Positions 49,240 through 61,386 of a stretch of DNA of 64,000 bases are shown in pieces. The translations under genes and the position numbers were made by a program. Within the stretch, counting starts at the first letter, position 1. Every line of letters starts with the position of its first letter. A model generated the notes under the pieces. That model was not told the DNA's origin. It worked only from the letters and a program-made list of their open reading frames with translations, and did no database searches. Source of the DNA: Trematomus loennbergii (lineage: Eukaryota > Chordata > Actinopteri > Perciformes > Nototheniidae); NCBI GenBank assembly GCA_012861695.1, contig JAAOOA010000630.1, forward strand, positions 102,001 through 166,000, written 5' to 3'.

Positions 49240-51740
49240 GGCAGAGTGATTATACTATTGTGTGTTTTTACCAGACATTGCGGGTGGATTACGAAGGAAG
49301 TGCGGCATTCGTGCGTTGGATGACGATATTCTAATAGTGTTTGGATAGCGTCCCATTTTGTCCCATTATATTGCGTGTTTAAACAGCAACAGATAATCAC
49401 CAGACTATAAAGTCAAATATTACGTCATTGGCCGATGATGTAAGGGCTCCTCATGTTAAAATAGGATATCTCTAGGATAAAGCCCATATTCATAGTAAAC
49501 TAGATAGAAATGTTGTTATTTTGTATATAAAGTGTAGTTTTGTGTTGTATTTTTAAACTTTGCCTACCACACCAGTGTTTCCATTTTGTCCATTTAAAGA
49601 TCACCCGCCATTATTTAATCTCATCAGTGAGAACCACATGGTGTATTTCAACATCTCTTTGTTCTGGGGGTCAGAGTTTGAAATAATCAGTAGCCATCTT
49701 GTTTTGACCTCATTTCAAACAAAACACAGGGCAGTTGCCATTTCGTGAAATGCAAATTCAAAGGACTCCTTTGTTCTTTGTAATCCATGTGGTTTCACTC
49801 CCATGAGGCCAAGTCCTTTATCTGACCTCCATCTTGTGAAGAACAAACCATTCTTCTTGTCTCAGTTGGATTTAGTCTTTTGCTAAATCAGGTTATCTAT
49901 ACAATTTGTTGGACTTTGGTGGTTGTAAACAAAGATTATTATATTTTCTCAGCAGTGTTTTCTCAGATTGGTTTAAGCCTTCCAATCTGATTTTTGAAAT
50001 ATTTGTGTTGCAAATGTTTTTGGCTTGTTTATGCTTTACTGTTTAAATCATATTGTGTTTTTCCTTCCCATTTGATTTTTGAAATATTTGTGCTTGCATA
50101 TTGTTTCTCCTTCCCATTTCAAAGGTATTTTTTAGAAAAAAACCTTCTTCTTGTTACATAGAAGTCAGTTTTAGAACAGCTACCTCTGCTGGCAGAAGCT
50201 GAAAACTACAACAGCGCACTCTGCTGGTTGTACAGAATTGTTGCAGAATTACAATTATATGCTGAAGTTTATTTCTCACGTGTTATAGATAAACACATAC
50301 TTCATCACACACAGATAGAATTACAGGTGGTTCCTGATTTTAAGATAAGAAACCTTACATAATAGTCTTTCAACCTAGACTATAGAATATTCAACCACCA
50401 TATTTTTGAAGTTTACATAGTTTATGAATTTGCATAATCTCATGCACACACATTTTTATTTTTTACATTTTATAACATTTGCATAATCTCATGCACATAC
50501 ATTTTTATTTTTTACATTTATTTTAATTATTAATTTACTTTATTAAAAAAAAAAAAACTGATTTAAGGTTAAGTACTGTTAACTACTGAAGACATAGGAT
50601 ACTTTTATAAAGGAATACAAGGTACTATTCAGAGGATTAGTAATACATCTTTGATAATTTAGTAATTTCATCCTAGTATTTGAGAAACATGTCACCAAAA
50701 GACACTAAGTTAAGAGCATTCGCAGTGCCAGGCTCAATGCAGATATCAAGGAAAGGGTAAACATCAGATCAGATGCTACAACATATCCAAATGATAGACA
50801 GAAGACCGGGGCTGTGTTTAAGGGGAACTTCATTCATTGTTAGTTGAAGTATAGTTTTTTTTAGTCAAACAATTATGTGATATATGGAGTAAGATTACAT
50901 TTTCTGATAAAGCAGACACTTCAGACCGATTATAGAAATGTGTTTAAGGCATGAGATGCAAACTAAATAACATAACACTGAGCTTGGATGAAGAAGTTGT
51001 AGGGCTTTTACAACAGTTTCAAGAATCAGTCTTTATTTATTTATTTAAGTGAATTTGCTGATTTATAAAGTAGTGCAAAAGGCAATATCTCATTTTCAGT
51101 GAGGGGCACCAGCTCTTCATGTTCTTCTGCGTGTAACCCTCTGTGAGAATAGTTCGTACTTTCCCTCTAGTTTAAAGAAATATTAATTTGTCATGATATC
51201 TTTGTTCAGCAGTGTCAGCCAAGCCTCTAATCCTAGAGCTATTGAGACGCATTAGCAAAACCAAGGGTGTTGTTTTTTTCCGCAGCAACAATGATACAGA
51301 ATACCATGACAAAAGCCATTATAGAACTAACAACAAGTAAACTATTTTTGTGCTAATGGAAGATTGTTAGTGAATATGCATTTATAACATAGGAAGACGA
51401 TACATCACACAACATCTTTGTACGCCTGGTGGGGTACACGGAGAATTTATATTTATTTACAAAAACGTTATGGGTTTTCCATGTCCTATTCATAATAGGG
51501 TAATCATTGCAATATTAATTGAGCATTTATGCTCAAAGGAGGGAGCGTCATGATTATACAGATATATTGATTTCGGTGACGTTGTAGTTAATAAATAACA
51601 TGTTGTCAACAATGGGTCTCATAACAACAAAAGGTATACCAAAGCTTGGGCCTCCTCCAAGGAGGGAGTGGTCCAGTTTTAGATATTAGACAAATAGAAG
51701 TGGATGAATATGTCAGAGCTCTGAGTAATATTATCCAAGT
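49240..51740 (+). other. Retroelement interior, no recognisable genes
   Basis: AT-rich with stops in all frames; probably decayed gag-pol. An A run is at 50545. Confidence 0.5.
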
Positions 51741-51764
51741 TTTGTCTACATAGGCTAGGAAAAC

Positions 51765-51905
51765 CAACAGACACACCAGAAGAGACTCCTGTTCGGCCAG
51801 GTGATTGGGTGAGGGTGAAAGTTCACAAAAGACAGTGGACTGATCCCCGGTGGTCGGAACCGTGACAAGTTGTAAAGAACTTCACACGCGCTCCGGTTTA
51901 AAGAC
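51765..51905 (+). pseudogene. Retroviral integrase C-terminal remnant
   Basis: About 30 open plus-strand codons contain a Gly-Asp-Trp-Val motif followed by a Trp-Thr-Asp-Pro-Arg-Trp motif, as in the C-terminal domain of gamma/epsilon-type retroviral integrases. A TGA stop follows. Broken; annotated only as a trace. Confidence 0.65.
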
Positions 51906-54010
51906 AGAGAACCAGAGCTGAACCAACAACGATAAGACTGCATCCAGAACCATCTCCACCTGAGGCATCCAGAACCAGAACAGCATGCTGACATAAAGAG
52001 GCATACTCTCATCAGGACATGAAGTTCCAAGCTGAGCCACGAGATATGGCACAAGAGCAGAGTGTGGGACATGAAAGCAGAATACGCCCTCCATACAACA
52101 GCGAAGAGACTGTAAAGAAGGAGATGAAATGCAAAGCAGTTGGGCCACTGAAAAGTACCAGCGGAAGGATTCAAGAGCTGATGGACTGAGGAGAAGACAG
52201 AATCTGAGGAGAAGACAGAACCTGAGGAGTTGGCATGGTCTAACAGAATGTGAGGGGTCGTGGCTTGAGACAACAAGAGGAGGAGAAAAAGGAAAACGGG
52301 AGTGAGTGAGTTTATACATAAACACACTTATTCACAAACAAACTTGAATTGATTTGATAAATGCGAAAAGACAAAAAGATTTATTAGCCATGAATTAATA
52401 AATTGGTAAATTAAAATAGTAATAAAGAGGAAACTGTTAAAGTAAAATGAGGAAATAATCCTAAAACACACTGAGGGTACTGTGAGATAAAGAGGTAGAC
52501 ATGATGGAAATATTCACCACACTTTACACTTTAAGCAGTGAGTGTTTTGGGACTTAGGAGTACAGAGTAGAACATATTTTTCAATCTTTCCAACATGGAA
52601 ACGAATTATTCCCGAAGAGATTTTATTCATGGGTGAATTTGGTAGAGATCTAATGTGTTACAATATAGATCTACAGCTAAAGGGATAGTTTTAGTGACCA
52701 CTCTATAAGAGCAGACAAATCTGTGTTAGTTGGACAATGTCAAAGGGAGAGCTAATATCAAGCCAAATATAGTATCCCAATCTAAAGTATTGTTTTTCGC
52801 CATTGTAGCATAGTTATTACCATAGGAGAACTGTTAAGGTGGAAATAACATTTGTTTGTCCAAGATGTAGAGTTTTAAAGGACACTGGGCAAAGAGTGAT
52901 TGCAAATTTAATTTTGGAAAAAGCAATATAATTGGGAGTAATACATGCGGGGCCTTGGATCACTCATTGCAATGCTTACTTGCAGCTTCACAGGGAGCGC
53001 ACAGCACCAATTATGAGTTTAAAAGACAAGCGCCACCACCTCCTGATGGTCATCCATTTAATCAGGGATGACCTGAAATTTAGAGATGTTATTTAAAGTA
53101 GAAACATATCCGCCATAAGTGAAAATTCCTAAATTGAACTACAAACCATTGATGAAATAACTTCTGTTTTAAAAATCCTTGATAAAGGAGGGAGTAACTG
53201 TTACATGCTCGGACACCCAGGTTCCACACACTGTTAAAGGGGTTAGCATAGTTCTTTAAGTAGACTAGAATTGAAGATAAATTAGTTAATGAGTTATTGA
53301 TATTCCACCGGTTTTCACACCATTTAAGGAACTTTATCACTGCATTAGAACAGACCACCAAAAGGTAATGAAGTAGGAACTAAGTGATGAAATTCTCCAA
53401 TGTTGTAACTGACCAAAATCTTCTAGAAGACTGTCTGAAATGCCGTATCCCAGAGTAGATGTTTGATGGTATCATGGAACTAAAACCTTGTACGCAGTCT
53501 TGCCACAGGATTGGACGGGGACCTGTGCACTTGTACAGCCAGTGATGTTTTATATGCAGTACCAATGACAGTGGGGCAGTTAATCAACATGGCGAAACAC
53601 CCAAAACCAGTAGGGCTAGGAGACCAGTCAAAGGAGGGAGTTTAGGCTCCACAGTGTACAAGGATAGCATAGGGGTGCAGGGGAGTGCTAGTGTTGTAGT
53701 TGCATTCCATGTACCCGCACCCTAACGTACCGATTGATCACCACGGCCTTTCTAGAGAACATATTACTTTCATACTTTAAAAAGTATGAAAGGAGGGAGG
53801 GTACATTTCTCATAAGGGAACAGTTTCAATACTAGCAGAACAAGAAGACCCAACCCATATACAGATATTGATGAAAATGATAAGTGTGTAAATGATGTTA
53901 AATGATATGATGATGAGATGTAAAGAATGTCCAAATGATGTGATATTTCAAATGATGAAATCATTTGAAAGAAGAACCAGCTACAATGCTAATATGAAGG
54001 GAATCAATGC
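51906..54010 (+). other. Retroelement interior after pol
   Basis: Position would suit an envelope gene, but no frame or motif is recognisable. Short GGAGGGAG purine tracts recur at about 53170, 53632, 53790 and 54245. Confidence 0.4.
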
Positions 54011-54017
54011 AATTTAC

Positions 54018-54150
54018 TATACTATTCCAAGATGGTGTATTCTTTATTACTTTATACTATTCCAAGATGGTGTATTCTTTATTACTATACTATTCCAAGA
54101 TGGTGTATTCTTTATTACTTTATACTATTCCAAGATGGTGTATTTTTTAT
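54018..54150. repeat. 33-36 bp tandem repeat
   Basis: Four copies of ACTATTCCAAGATGGTGTAT followed by TCTTTATTACTTTAT, with small length changes. Confidence 0.92.
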
Positions 54151-54527
54151 TTACTTTGTACTATTCTAAAAAAAAAAAAGTTTGTTTCTTTTATACTTTG
54201 TAAAAACAAGTGCCTTAACACTGAATGTAGTATGAGAAGGATTTCTGTGAAAGGAGGGAGTAAGAAATGTTCTGATACCAAGCTAAGTGGTGCTACATGA
54301 ATGAAGGTTAACACTAGAAGTTATGCACAAAGAAAACTTTTATGATTGAAGACCAGCCAAAGTATTTTTTTATTTGTTGTATTTTTTGTATTTTGATGAC
54401 GGTTATTTAAACCATTCCATTCTGATTGTATGTTTTTGATATGAGTTATGTACTATGCAAAGTTCAGATGAAGAACTCATTAATTTCAGTATTGTGTTCA
54501 CACCTTAAAAGGTGTGAAAGGAGGGAT

Positions 54528-55088
54528 TGTTAGAAATTAAAATCAATGTTAATAGCATAATTAGTCTAAAATATATCGTCAGTTTTAAAAGCTGTTTTAT
54601 TGTGAAAAAAGGAAGTTCTCAAAAATCTCAATGCCAAGCTTTTATTCTGAAAATCCTTCATATCCGGTCAGTATGTAGCATGTCGCTAAACAATGTTTTA
54701 AACTAACTACAGCTGTTTATAAGGTATTAAATAGAAAGTCATGAAAGAGATAAGAGGAGAAAAGGCTTAAGGAAGTAGACAGGGAATACAGAATGTCAAG
54801 TCCTCTGTTTTACGCGATGTCAAACATCGAAGACCGAGGAGGACGTACCCCTATCTGCACAGCGGGAGAGAACGAGGAGAGATAAAGGAGATCGGAGAGG
54901 ACAAGGACTCTTCTTCGCTGCAGCCTCACGAGAGACATCACCGGCTTTGTCTTTTCCTCTTACCCTCTGCTTGTTGTATCATCGTGCCATTTAATTAAAC
55001 TCACCAATTTGAACCTTTTCGGAGACTCCATTAGTCTCTTCATTCTAAGCTCCTCTCCTGGGCGCGAGAACATCGAATGCTTTCAATA
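54528..55088 (+). repeat. 3' LTR
   Basis: Direct copy of 48087-48663, preceded by the purine tract AAAGGAGGGA. Confidence 0.85.
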
Positions 55089-55898
55089 CACATAACAGCT
55101 CGCGGCCGCAGATTACTCCGGGTCCCAGACCCCCCCCCATACCCCAAAAATATTTTTATTGCAGATCTACATGAATCACACAAACGACCTATTTTGGATT
55201 CAAAACGGCAAATTTCGCCGAAAGGTGACAAGTTTGCATCCCTGAGTCCACCAGCAGATGACAAACACCCACCTCTCCGCCTCTTCCAAGGAACGAGGGG
55301 ACCGTGCTGCAGAGTTTCAGTTTCAGTTTCTTCGCCGGTCAAGATGTCCGTTAAAGTTTAAATCTTCCGGACAAAATTAGAAAAGTGCCGGTCAAAGGTC
55401 TTCTTCTTTTATTGAGCTTTAAAACAAATGAATAACGACTCTATATAATAAAACACGGAGGACGGAGATCTCTTTTTCTCCCCTCTTCTGACAGCCCAGC
55501 AGCTGATCAGAGCACGTCTCCCCTCTCCTGCAGGGGGGCGTGGTCAGCAGAATCAGACCCGTAGACAGCAAACAGCACATAGAGCGAAATGAGGCATGGC
55601 TAAAATGTATGATTTGTTTGGTATTTTGAAAACAGAAACGTATAAATATACCTTATATAGGTATGGCCCTACAATATATAATTTAAATATAGCATGATAG
55701 GTCCACTTTAAATAAAAATAAAATGTTCTCAGTATAAAACCCCCTCTAAATGTCCAGTTTAGTTCATAGCTAGTGAAGCGTTTCTCATGTGAATGGGGTT
55801 GTGCTGGTTACATTTTGTCGAACATCAGGACCTCAGTATTCCTAAAATAGCTTTGGGGCGTGGTTACAGGTACAACCCACCACACCTGTGATGAAGGG

Positions 55899-56113
55899 TG
55901 TGTTAGTGTGAAGTTGTAGTCTTGTCTTACCTCATGCTTGCATTGACCCAGGTGTCTCTCCTCCTGCAGGTGTGTTAGTGTGAAGTTGTAGTCTTGTCTT
56001 ACCTCATGCTTGCATTGACTCAGGTGTCTCTCCTCCTGCAGGTGTGTTAGTGTGAAGTTGTAGTCTTGTCTTACCTCATGCTTGCATTGACCCAGGTGTC
56101 TCTCCTCCTGCAG
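55899..56113 (+). repeat. Triplicated 72-bp unit with splice acceptor
   Basis: Three tandem copies of a 72-bp unit beginning TGTGTTAGTGTGAAGTTG and ending TCTCTCCTCCTGCAGG, immediately before dhrs13 exon 6 copy 2. Unit 1 (23922-23991) has a single copy. Confidence 0.92.
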
Positions 56114-56373
56114 GTGTGGTTCGCACCGGGCTGTCCCGTCACTGCAGTCTGTGGCAGAAGGTGTTCATTGAGCCCATCGCCCGGCTGCTATTCCTGGACC
56201 CGGAGGCCGGCGCTCAGACCACACTGCACTGCTGCCTCCAGGAGGGCATTGAACCTCTGAGCGGGCGCTACTTTGCCTGCTGCGCCGTGCAGGAATCGTG
56301 CCCGAAAGCCCGGGATGACGCTGTATCCCGGAAACTGTGGGAGGTCAGCGAGAGGCTCTGTGGAATCTCTTAA
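56114..56373 (+). CDS. dhrs13: dhrs13-like exon 6, copy 2, intact
   Basis: 260 nt encoding [59 protein letters not shown] and the end [11 protein letters not shown] then TAA. The frame matches the phase-1 donor of exon 5. It lies about 32 kb beyond copy 1 and shares its flanks, so it belongs to a segmental duplication. No exon 1-5 copies are seen near it. Splicing from exon 5 across the Ig cluster would be needed for use; that is untested. Confidence 0.85.
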
Positions 56374-57135
56374 AACACTTATCTTCTGCTGTAAATGGAT
56401 TGTTAAGTCCAGGAGGGATCAAAGTTAAAAAACTCTTCACTCTGTCTTTGTTTTCCCGCCCTTTTTGTTTTCTTCCCGCCTTTTTGTGATTGTTTCCCCC
56501 GCCCAGTCTTTTGTTTGTTATTAGTTCGTGTGTACATACGCTTCTCTTTCCCAGAGTTTTTCTGGGCGTTGATGTTTACCGTGGTTCTACTCATCAATGT
56601 TTCATCGATGTTTCTCTCTACCATGTTTCCTTTCGGCTGTTTCTTCCTCTGGACTCGCTGCCTGTTTTCCTCGTGCCATCCCATTTTGTGTCTACTTTAG
56701 TTGTGCTGTTTATCTTTTTACCTTGTCTGCTCTCTTAGTTTCTTGTTAACCTGCGTTTTGTCTTAGCTCTCCTTTTTTATTTTAAAAAAACCAAAAAAAA
56801 CGTTTACTCTGTTATTCAAGTATTTTCTGTAAGACTTCAGTAACATTGCCTGTACCCATGTCATGATATAAATTGGTTCAAAGTTTTGCTGTAGCATCTT
56901 TTATTTACAGTATTCTTCCCCTCTTGGAACACGTGTTGTTATTTATTGTCTGTTTATTGCACTCAGTAAATTGATCACGATCTGACTGTTATTTTCTGCT
57001 GGTTCACTTTAATATTAAATTATAAAGGGGAATCATGAGTCTGTAGTACCTTTATAGGGACCTTACTGCACTTTAAGACATGTTTTATCTACTGTGGTAT
57101 TCATCTACTACGCTACTGTAATATATTTCACAGGG
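56374..57135 (+). other. dhrs13-like 3' flank, copy 2
   Basis: Aligns with 24250-24921. Nothing else recognised. Confidence 0.65.
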
Positions 57136-57803
57136 TAATTAGGTTTGAAATCCTAGACTGAAAAATAATAAAATAATAAACAAGTGACAAGAAGTTTTTG
57201 CCAGAAATTGCTTGTAAAAAACAGACAAATTCAGTTCTGAATATTATACACAAGAGTTACAGTACAGTAAGAGATCCAACGTGTTTTAATGAATCTTAGT
57301 GTCTCAGGTTTTATCAGGAAAGTGTTAAAGTTAAAAAAAGATCCTCCGTGACTGGTAGATAATTATATTATCAGATTATTTATTGATAATGTAAAGGTGA
57401 TCATGTGAGCAGGGAGCATGTGCTACAGCCAGAACTTACATTATTTAAACAATTATGAAATCACAAAAACATTTTGAACATTAACATCTGATCTTTTTAC
57501 ACCACATAGTACCTGCAGGCAGAGAGAGAAGGAAGGAGAGACTTGAATTCAATACTGAAGCGTTAACATCAGTGAGACAAATTAAACAGCGAACATATCA
57601 CTGGTTCAGAGAAGCTGCTTGTTCACAGCGCCATCTGGTTCGTCTTTGGTCCTTTCTTCTTTAAAACCCTAACCCTGCAAGAGGACAAATGCATCAGTTA
57701 GCCAAAACCCAAAGTCTTGCTGTAAACAACAAATGGAATATGTAAGATCACTGACATCATCCTCCTGTTAAAGAGACCTCTGATCTTTATCTACAGTACT
57801 GAC

Positions 57804-58140
57804 CTTTGAGCTTGAGCCTCACCGATCTCTTCCATATGACGTCTCCGTCCCTTTCGACGGTGCATGTGTATGCACCGATATCTTCATGACTGGGGTTAAT
57901 CAGGGTCAGACTGAGATCTCCAGCTTGCAGGGGGTTTTCCCTCATCTTTGTGCGGCCTCTGTAAGAGCTGTGCTGCCCTCAGACGTGTCTTGGCCATTCT
58001 GATACACATGAACTGTCGAGGAATTGGATAACTCGAAACGTTTCCACTCACCGTTGCATCTGCAGGCAGCTGAGCTCTGGTTTTGAAGGGCAGTGTGACA
58101 CATTCAGTCAAATCCCTGACCTTCACCACCTCCTGGGGGA
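57804..58140 (-). pseudogene. Unit 3 V4 exon, frameshifted
   Basis: 337 nt against 339 in unit 1. Bases are lost in GCTGCCCTCAG and TTTCCACTCACCG relative to the other units. Confidence 0.75.
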
Positions 58141-58190
58141 CTAAAAGGGAAAACAGACCCTCAATTTAGAAACAGCAGCATTGGTGATAC

Positions 58191-59829
58191 TAGTGATGGT
58201 CGGTCGCGATCGGGCCAGCTCAAAGAGCCGGCTCTTTTAAGTGAACGACGGGAGCCGGCTCGCGCCCGCGAACGAGACGTTTTTTGTTTGGTAAAGTTGA
58301 CCTTCATGCTATATTGGAACAATATATTGTAGGGCCATACCTATATAAAGTATATAAATATAGTTTTTTTTTCAAAATACCAAACAGATCATGCATTTAG
58401 CCATGCCTCATTTCGCTCTATTGCTGTTTGCTGTCTACGGGTCTGATTCTGCTGACCACGCCCCCTGCAGGAGAGGGGAGACGTGCTCTGATCAGCTGCT
58501 GGGCTGTCAGAAGAGGGGGAGAAAAAGAGATCTCCGTCCTCCGTGTTTTATTATATAGAGTCGTTATTCATTTGTTTTAAAGCTCAATAAATAACAAAGA
58601 AGACCTTTGACCGGCACTTTTCTAATTTTGGCCGGCGAAAGAAAACTGAAACTCTGCCGCACGGTCCCCTCGTTCCTTGGAAGAGGCGGAGAGGTGGGTG
58701 TTTGTCATCTGCTGGTGGACTAACCGGAGAGAATTACAGTGCTTGCCTCGACGGGGAGGGATTGCATTGAATTAAAGCAGCGGGAGCAAATGCTTGCCTC
58801 GGGGAGGGAGGACACAGCGGAGAATAAACAGAAGGGTAACCATGGTAACTATGGGCGGGAAGTCTTCTTCGCTGCTTTTGTGGCAGACTACAGCGCCACT
58901 TACAGGCCTGGCATATGTACTACAGCGTCTCCAGCGCTTTCGAGCGGCAATGGCCGGCCGTGGCCCAACCCACATTCCCCTGATAGGTGGAGAGTTGGCC
59001 CAATAGCCGTAGCGCCACCGTCCTGACGTCAGTGAAATGTTCAAATCTGTATCAGTCTGTATCAGATCCGTTGCAGCCCCTTTTTTAGAGATTTGGGTAT
59101 GGAGGAAAATAGAGAGGGTTGTGTTTTCTGACACTTGGTGAGTTCCCTGGAACACCGGGGACACATATTCATGTAGAAAAGACGTACAAAAGTGCATTTT
59201 GCATGATAGGTCCCCTTTAAGTAATACAAGACAGAATGATATGATGATCTCCGCGCTACGGGTGCTTCGCGCATGCATTCATGCAGTGACATGTAATATC
59301 CAAGGATTAGAGACTGGATGCTGCTGTTTTGAGCATTGCAATATATTTATTTTCACTATGTTATTTATTTTTGATTATCTTTAGGCTCAGCAAAGATTTG
59401 ATGTCAGCTGTTGCTGTCTTTTTTTCTTTAGTTAATACTGAAATAGAGCCCTGCTGTTTTTTAGGGCTTTTTCTTTAGCTGTCCTTTTTTTAAATGTCTA
59501 GGCTTAAGTTGTTATAGGTGTTGCTATCTGCTTTGTTCTACAAGCAAGTCAGTGAGTTCATTGGGTGGTATCAGAGAGTTACAAGGTCTGTCAATGCAAT
59601 GAAAACAATTGGCCAAAGCAAATCATTTATATTAAAAATTTAATTTTTACTTTTGAATACTTCAGTACAAAGGACGTATTGAATAATTTAAGTGATATAT
59701 GTGTACACATATAAATCATTCGTCAAAACAGGGCTACATTTGACTGAATTATAAAAGGTGGTAAAATGAAGAGCCTTTTGGGAGCCGAAAGATCCGGCTC
59801 ACTAAAAAGAGCCGGAATTCCCATCACTA
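58191..59829. mobile_element. hAT element with GAGCCGG ends
   Basis: Ends TAGTGATGG and (minus) TAGTGATGGGAATTCCGGCT, perfect 8-bp duplication GGTGATAC (58183-58190 and 59830-59837). Unit 1 has the single site at 27514-27521. No transposase; most of the interior is a nested TTAA element. Confidence 0.92.
58295..59216 (+). mobile_element. Full AGGGGACCTATCATGC-family TTAA element
   Basis: About 920 bp with TTAA at 59217-59220 and a degenerate left flank. Right end GCATGATAGGTCCCCT. It is the reference copy against which 45439-45975 and 46283-55707 align. Its right part contains a CTACATGAAT/ATGTGTCCCC stretch (minus) related to the 37-bp minisatellite unit in dhrs13 introns. Confidence 0.8.
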
Positions 59830-60433
59830 GGTGATACCATCTGATTTCATATAATTTGAGTTAATTAAATGGATAAATGGCTAATGGCTATCAGTGGTTA
59901 TTAATGTCCTAGATAAGGGTGAGCATGGGCCGTTACAGAATGTGTTGTAGTGTATGTATGCAAGTAGGAATGTCTATTTAAAATGTAACCATGATAATCA
60001 ACCTAATTCTTAACGAGGTGTATTATGGGGCGGTGCGGGGTGGAGGATAGAGTCTAGCAAATGCAGCAGCAGTCAATATTATCAGCTTTTTCTCGTCCTT
60101 AATGAATAAACTACATGCGAAAGATAAATGTCTTTACAAAGAGAAGCTCTTCACTGAGGCAGAGGAGTATTATTAATATTATTTAATCAATGAATTAAGC
60201 GCCTATGGTTGTGGGATTGGCTGTTACAGCAAACACACGATAGTTCTTACCGTCCAAGTTTAAAAAGTTAAAGTAAAACAGGTTCATGCTAACTCGCTGT
60301 AGGCTTACAGGTCAGTCAACAGGTTGCGATCAGTAGTATCCTTTAAAGATGGCCACTTGTTGTTGATGACGTTACATTCTCTATAACATGCTAGCAGCTG
60401 TAGTCTACACTGTCTGGTATCTAAAATACTGAC

Positions 60434-60761
60434 CATTGACTCGGAGCCGTACTACTTTCTGCGTCCAGACTTCTCTGTCCTTGTGGACGGTGCAGATGTA
60501 GGTTCCACTGTCTCTGTAGCAGGGGTCCCTGAGGGTCAGACTGAGGTCTCTGGTTTCAGTGTTCCATCTGCATCTTTGTGCGATCACAATAAAACTCATC
60601 TTGTCTGACAAGATGGTTGTTGCCGTTACAATATTCGTGGACCCTCATTGGCTCGGGGGCGCAACGACTCCACTCCACGGTGACGTCTTCAGGCAGAGGG
60701 ACTATGGTTTCGTAAGGAAGTTTTACAAAGCACTCTCCCTCTTCCACCACTACAGAAGAGA
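60434..60761 (-). pseudogene. Unit 3 V3 exon, frameshifted
   Basis: 5' part open (EEGECFVKLPYETIVPLPED, VEWSRC, DEFYCDRTKMQME), then a 1-base loss near 60560, then DLSLTLRDPCYRDSGTYICT in another frame. Confidence 0.8.
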
Positions 60762-60842
60762 CTGAGAGGACAACAAACAACAGCATCAGCACGAACACAC
60801 AAACTGTGATCTTAACAGGTCCTGTGACAACATACTACATAC

Positions 60843-60935
60843 CTGTGATGGTGTTGTACCAACCCAAGGCAGCTACAGCCAGAGCAAGACAAACAGCCAG
60901 CATAGGATATAACCAAGGAGGAAATGTGGGCCGTT
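60843..60935 (-). CDS. Unit 3 transmembrane exon, intact
   Basis: Same 31 residues as unit 1 except N for T near the end (WYNTIT). Splice signals kept. Confidence 0.65.
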
Positions 60936-61127
60936 CTGTTGGCAACATAATCAACAACATGAATCTTTCCTGATCCTTTACTCTTGCTGTACACCAAACA
61001 GCAACATTATATGTAAAAACCTCTTTTAAAATAAAGTTTTGATTCTAATAAAGTAATAAGTAGTTCTGATAATACTTCCATGTCCACCTTACTCTGCCCT
61101 GTAAGTAGGTTAGGGTTTGTTCCTTAC

Positions 61128-61386
61128 CTGTAACCTCTAGGCGCACAATTACCCTTTTGTGCTGGACGTGGCAGGTGTAGACGCCGCTGTCAGAGAGTTG
61201 AGTTTTTCAGAGAGGCTGAGGTCTCCACTCAGAGCGTCAGCTGACATAGATGTTCGATCGCTGTAATGCTGGTTTTGAAAACGGGGCTAATTTTTGTCAA
61301 GATGCTGGTAGACGGTTGAGGGATTAAAACCGAGGCGATTCCACACCACTATTGTGTCCTCGGGTAACCTAGACGACTGGCAGGGC
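61128..61386 (-). pseudogene. Unit 3 V2 exon fragment with nonsense codon
   Basis: Contains LPEDTIVVWNRLGFNPSTVY, then HLDKN followed by TAG, then RFQNQHYSDRTSMSADAL, then deleted sequence before the Y-x-C region. Homology is lost at 61386. Confidence 0.8.

Larger units (their letters stand above)
48087..55088 (+). mobile_element. Degenerate endogenous retrovirus / LTR element
   Basis: Two direct LTRs of about 577 and 561 bp with high identity (differences are mostly small indels) enclose about 5.9 kb. CACA or CACAT occurs outside both ends, a 4-5 bp duplication. A TGG-starting stretch right after the 5' LTR (about 48666) suits a primer-binding site. AAAGGAGGGA directly precedes the 3' LTR and suits a polypurine tract. 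The only coding trace recognised is an integrase C-terminal remnant near 51765. Gag and envelope parts are not recognisable and no long plus-strand frame remains. Confidence 0.85.
46779..55244. mobile_element. Terminal-inverted-repeat element with 6-bp duplication
   Basis: Ends CAGGGATGCAAACT and AGTTTGCATCCCTG are exact 14-bp inverted repeats, flanked by AGTCCA (46773-46778 and 55245-55250). The intact host TTAA element at 58690-58735 shows the single site. CAG ends suggest hAT, though 6 bp is shorter than the usual 8. No transposase is recognised. It contains a minisatellite and a retroviral insertion. Confidence 0.85.
46283..55707 (-). mobile_element. TTAA element split by an 8.5-kb insertion
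   Basis: Flanked by TTAA (46279-46282 and 55708-55711). Its two parts, 46283-46778 and 55245-55707, together about 960 bp, align end to end in reverse orientation with 58295-59216. Ends AGGGGACCTATCATGC and (plus) GCATGATAGGTCCACT. The matching segment of unit 1 (about 23446) has the bare site GGGAGTTTAAATAAAAA. Confidence 0.85.
57661..61386 (-). pseudogene. Ig V-set receptor gene, unit 3 (partial)
   Basis: Contains V2 (61386-61128), transmembrane (60935-60843), V3 (60761-60434), V4 (58140-57804) and tail (57674-57661). Signal and V1 are absent; homology stops at 61386, inside the V2 exon. Lesions: a TAG stop in V2 after the HLDKN stretch plus deletions there, a 1-base loss in V3 near 60560, and several small indels in V4. 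The membrane exon is intact. A clear pseudogene fragment. Confidence 0.75.

Noticed and set aside
51755..52327. 190-codon and 147-codon minus-strand open frames
   Set aside because: They lie antisense to the retroviral pol-end region and have no recognisable domain.
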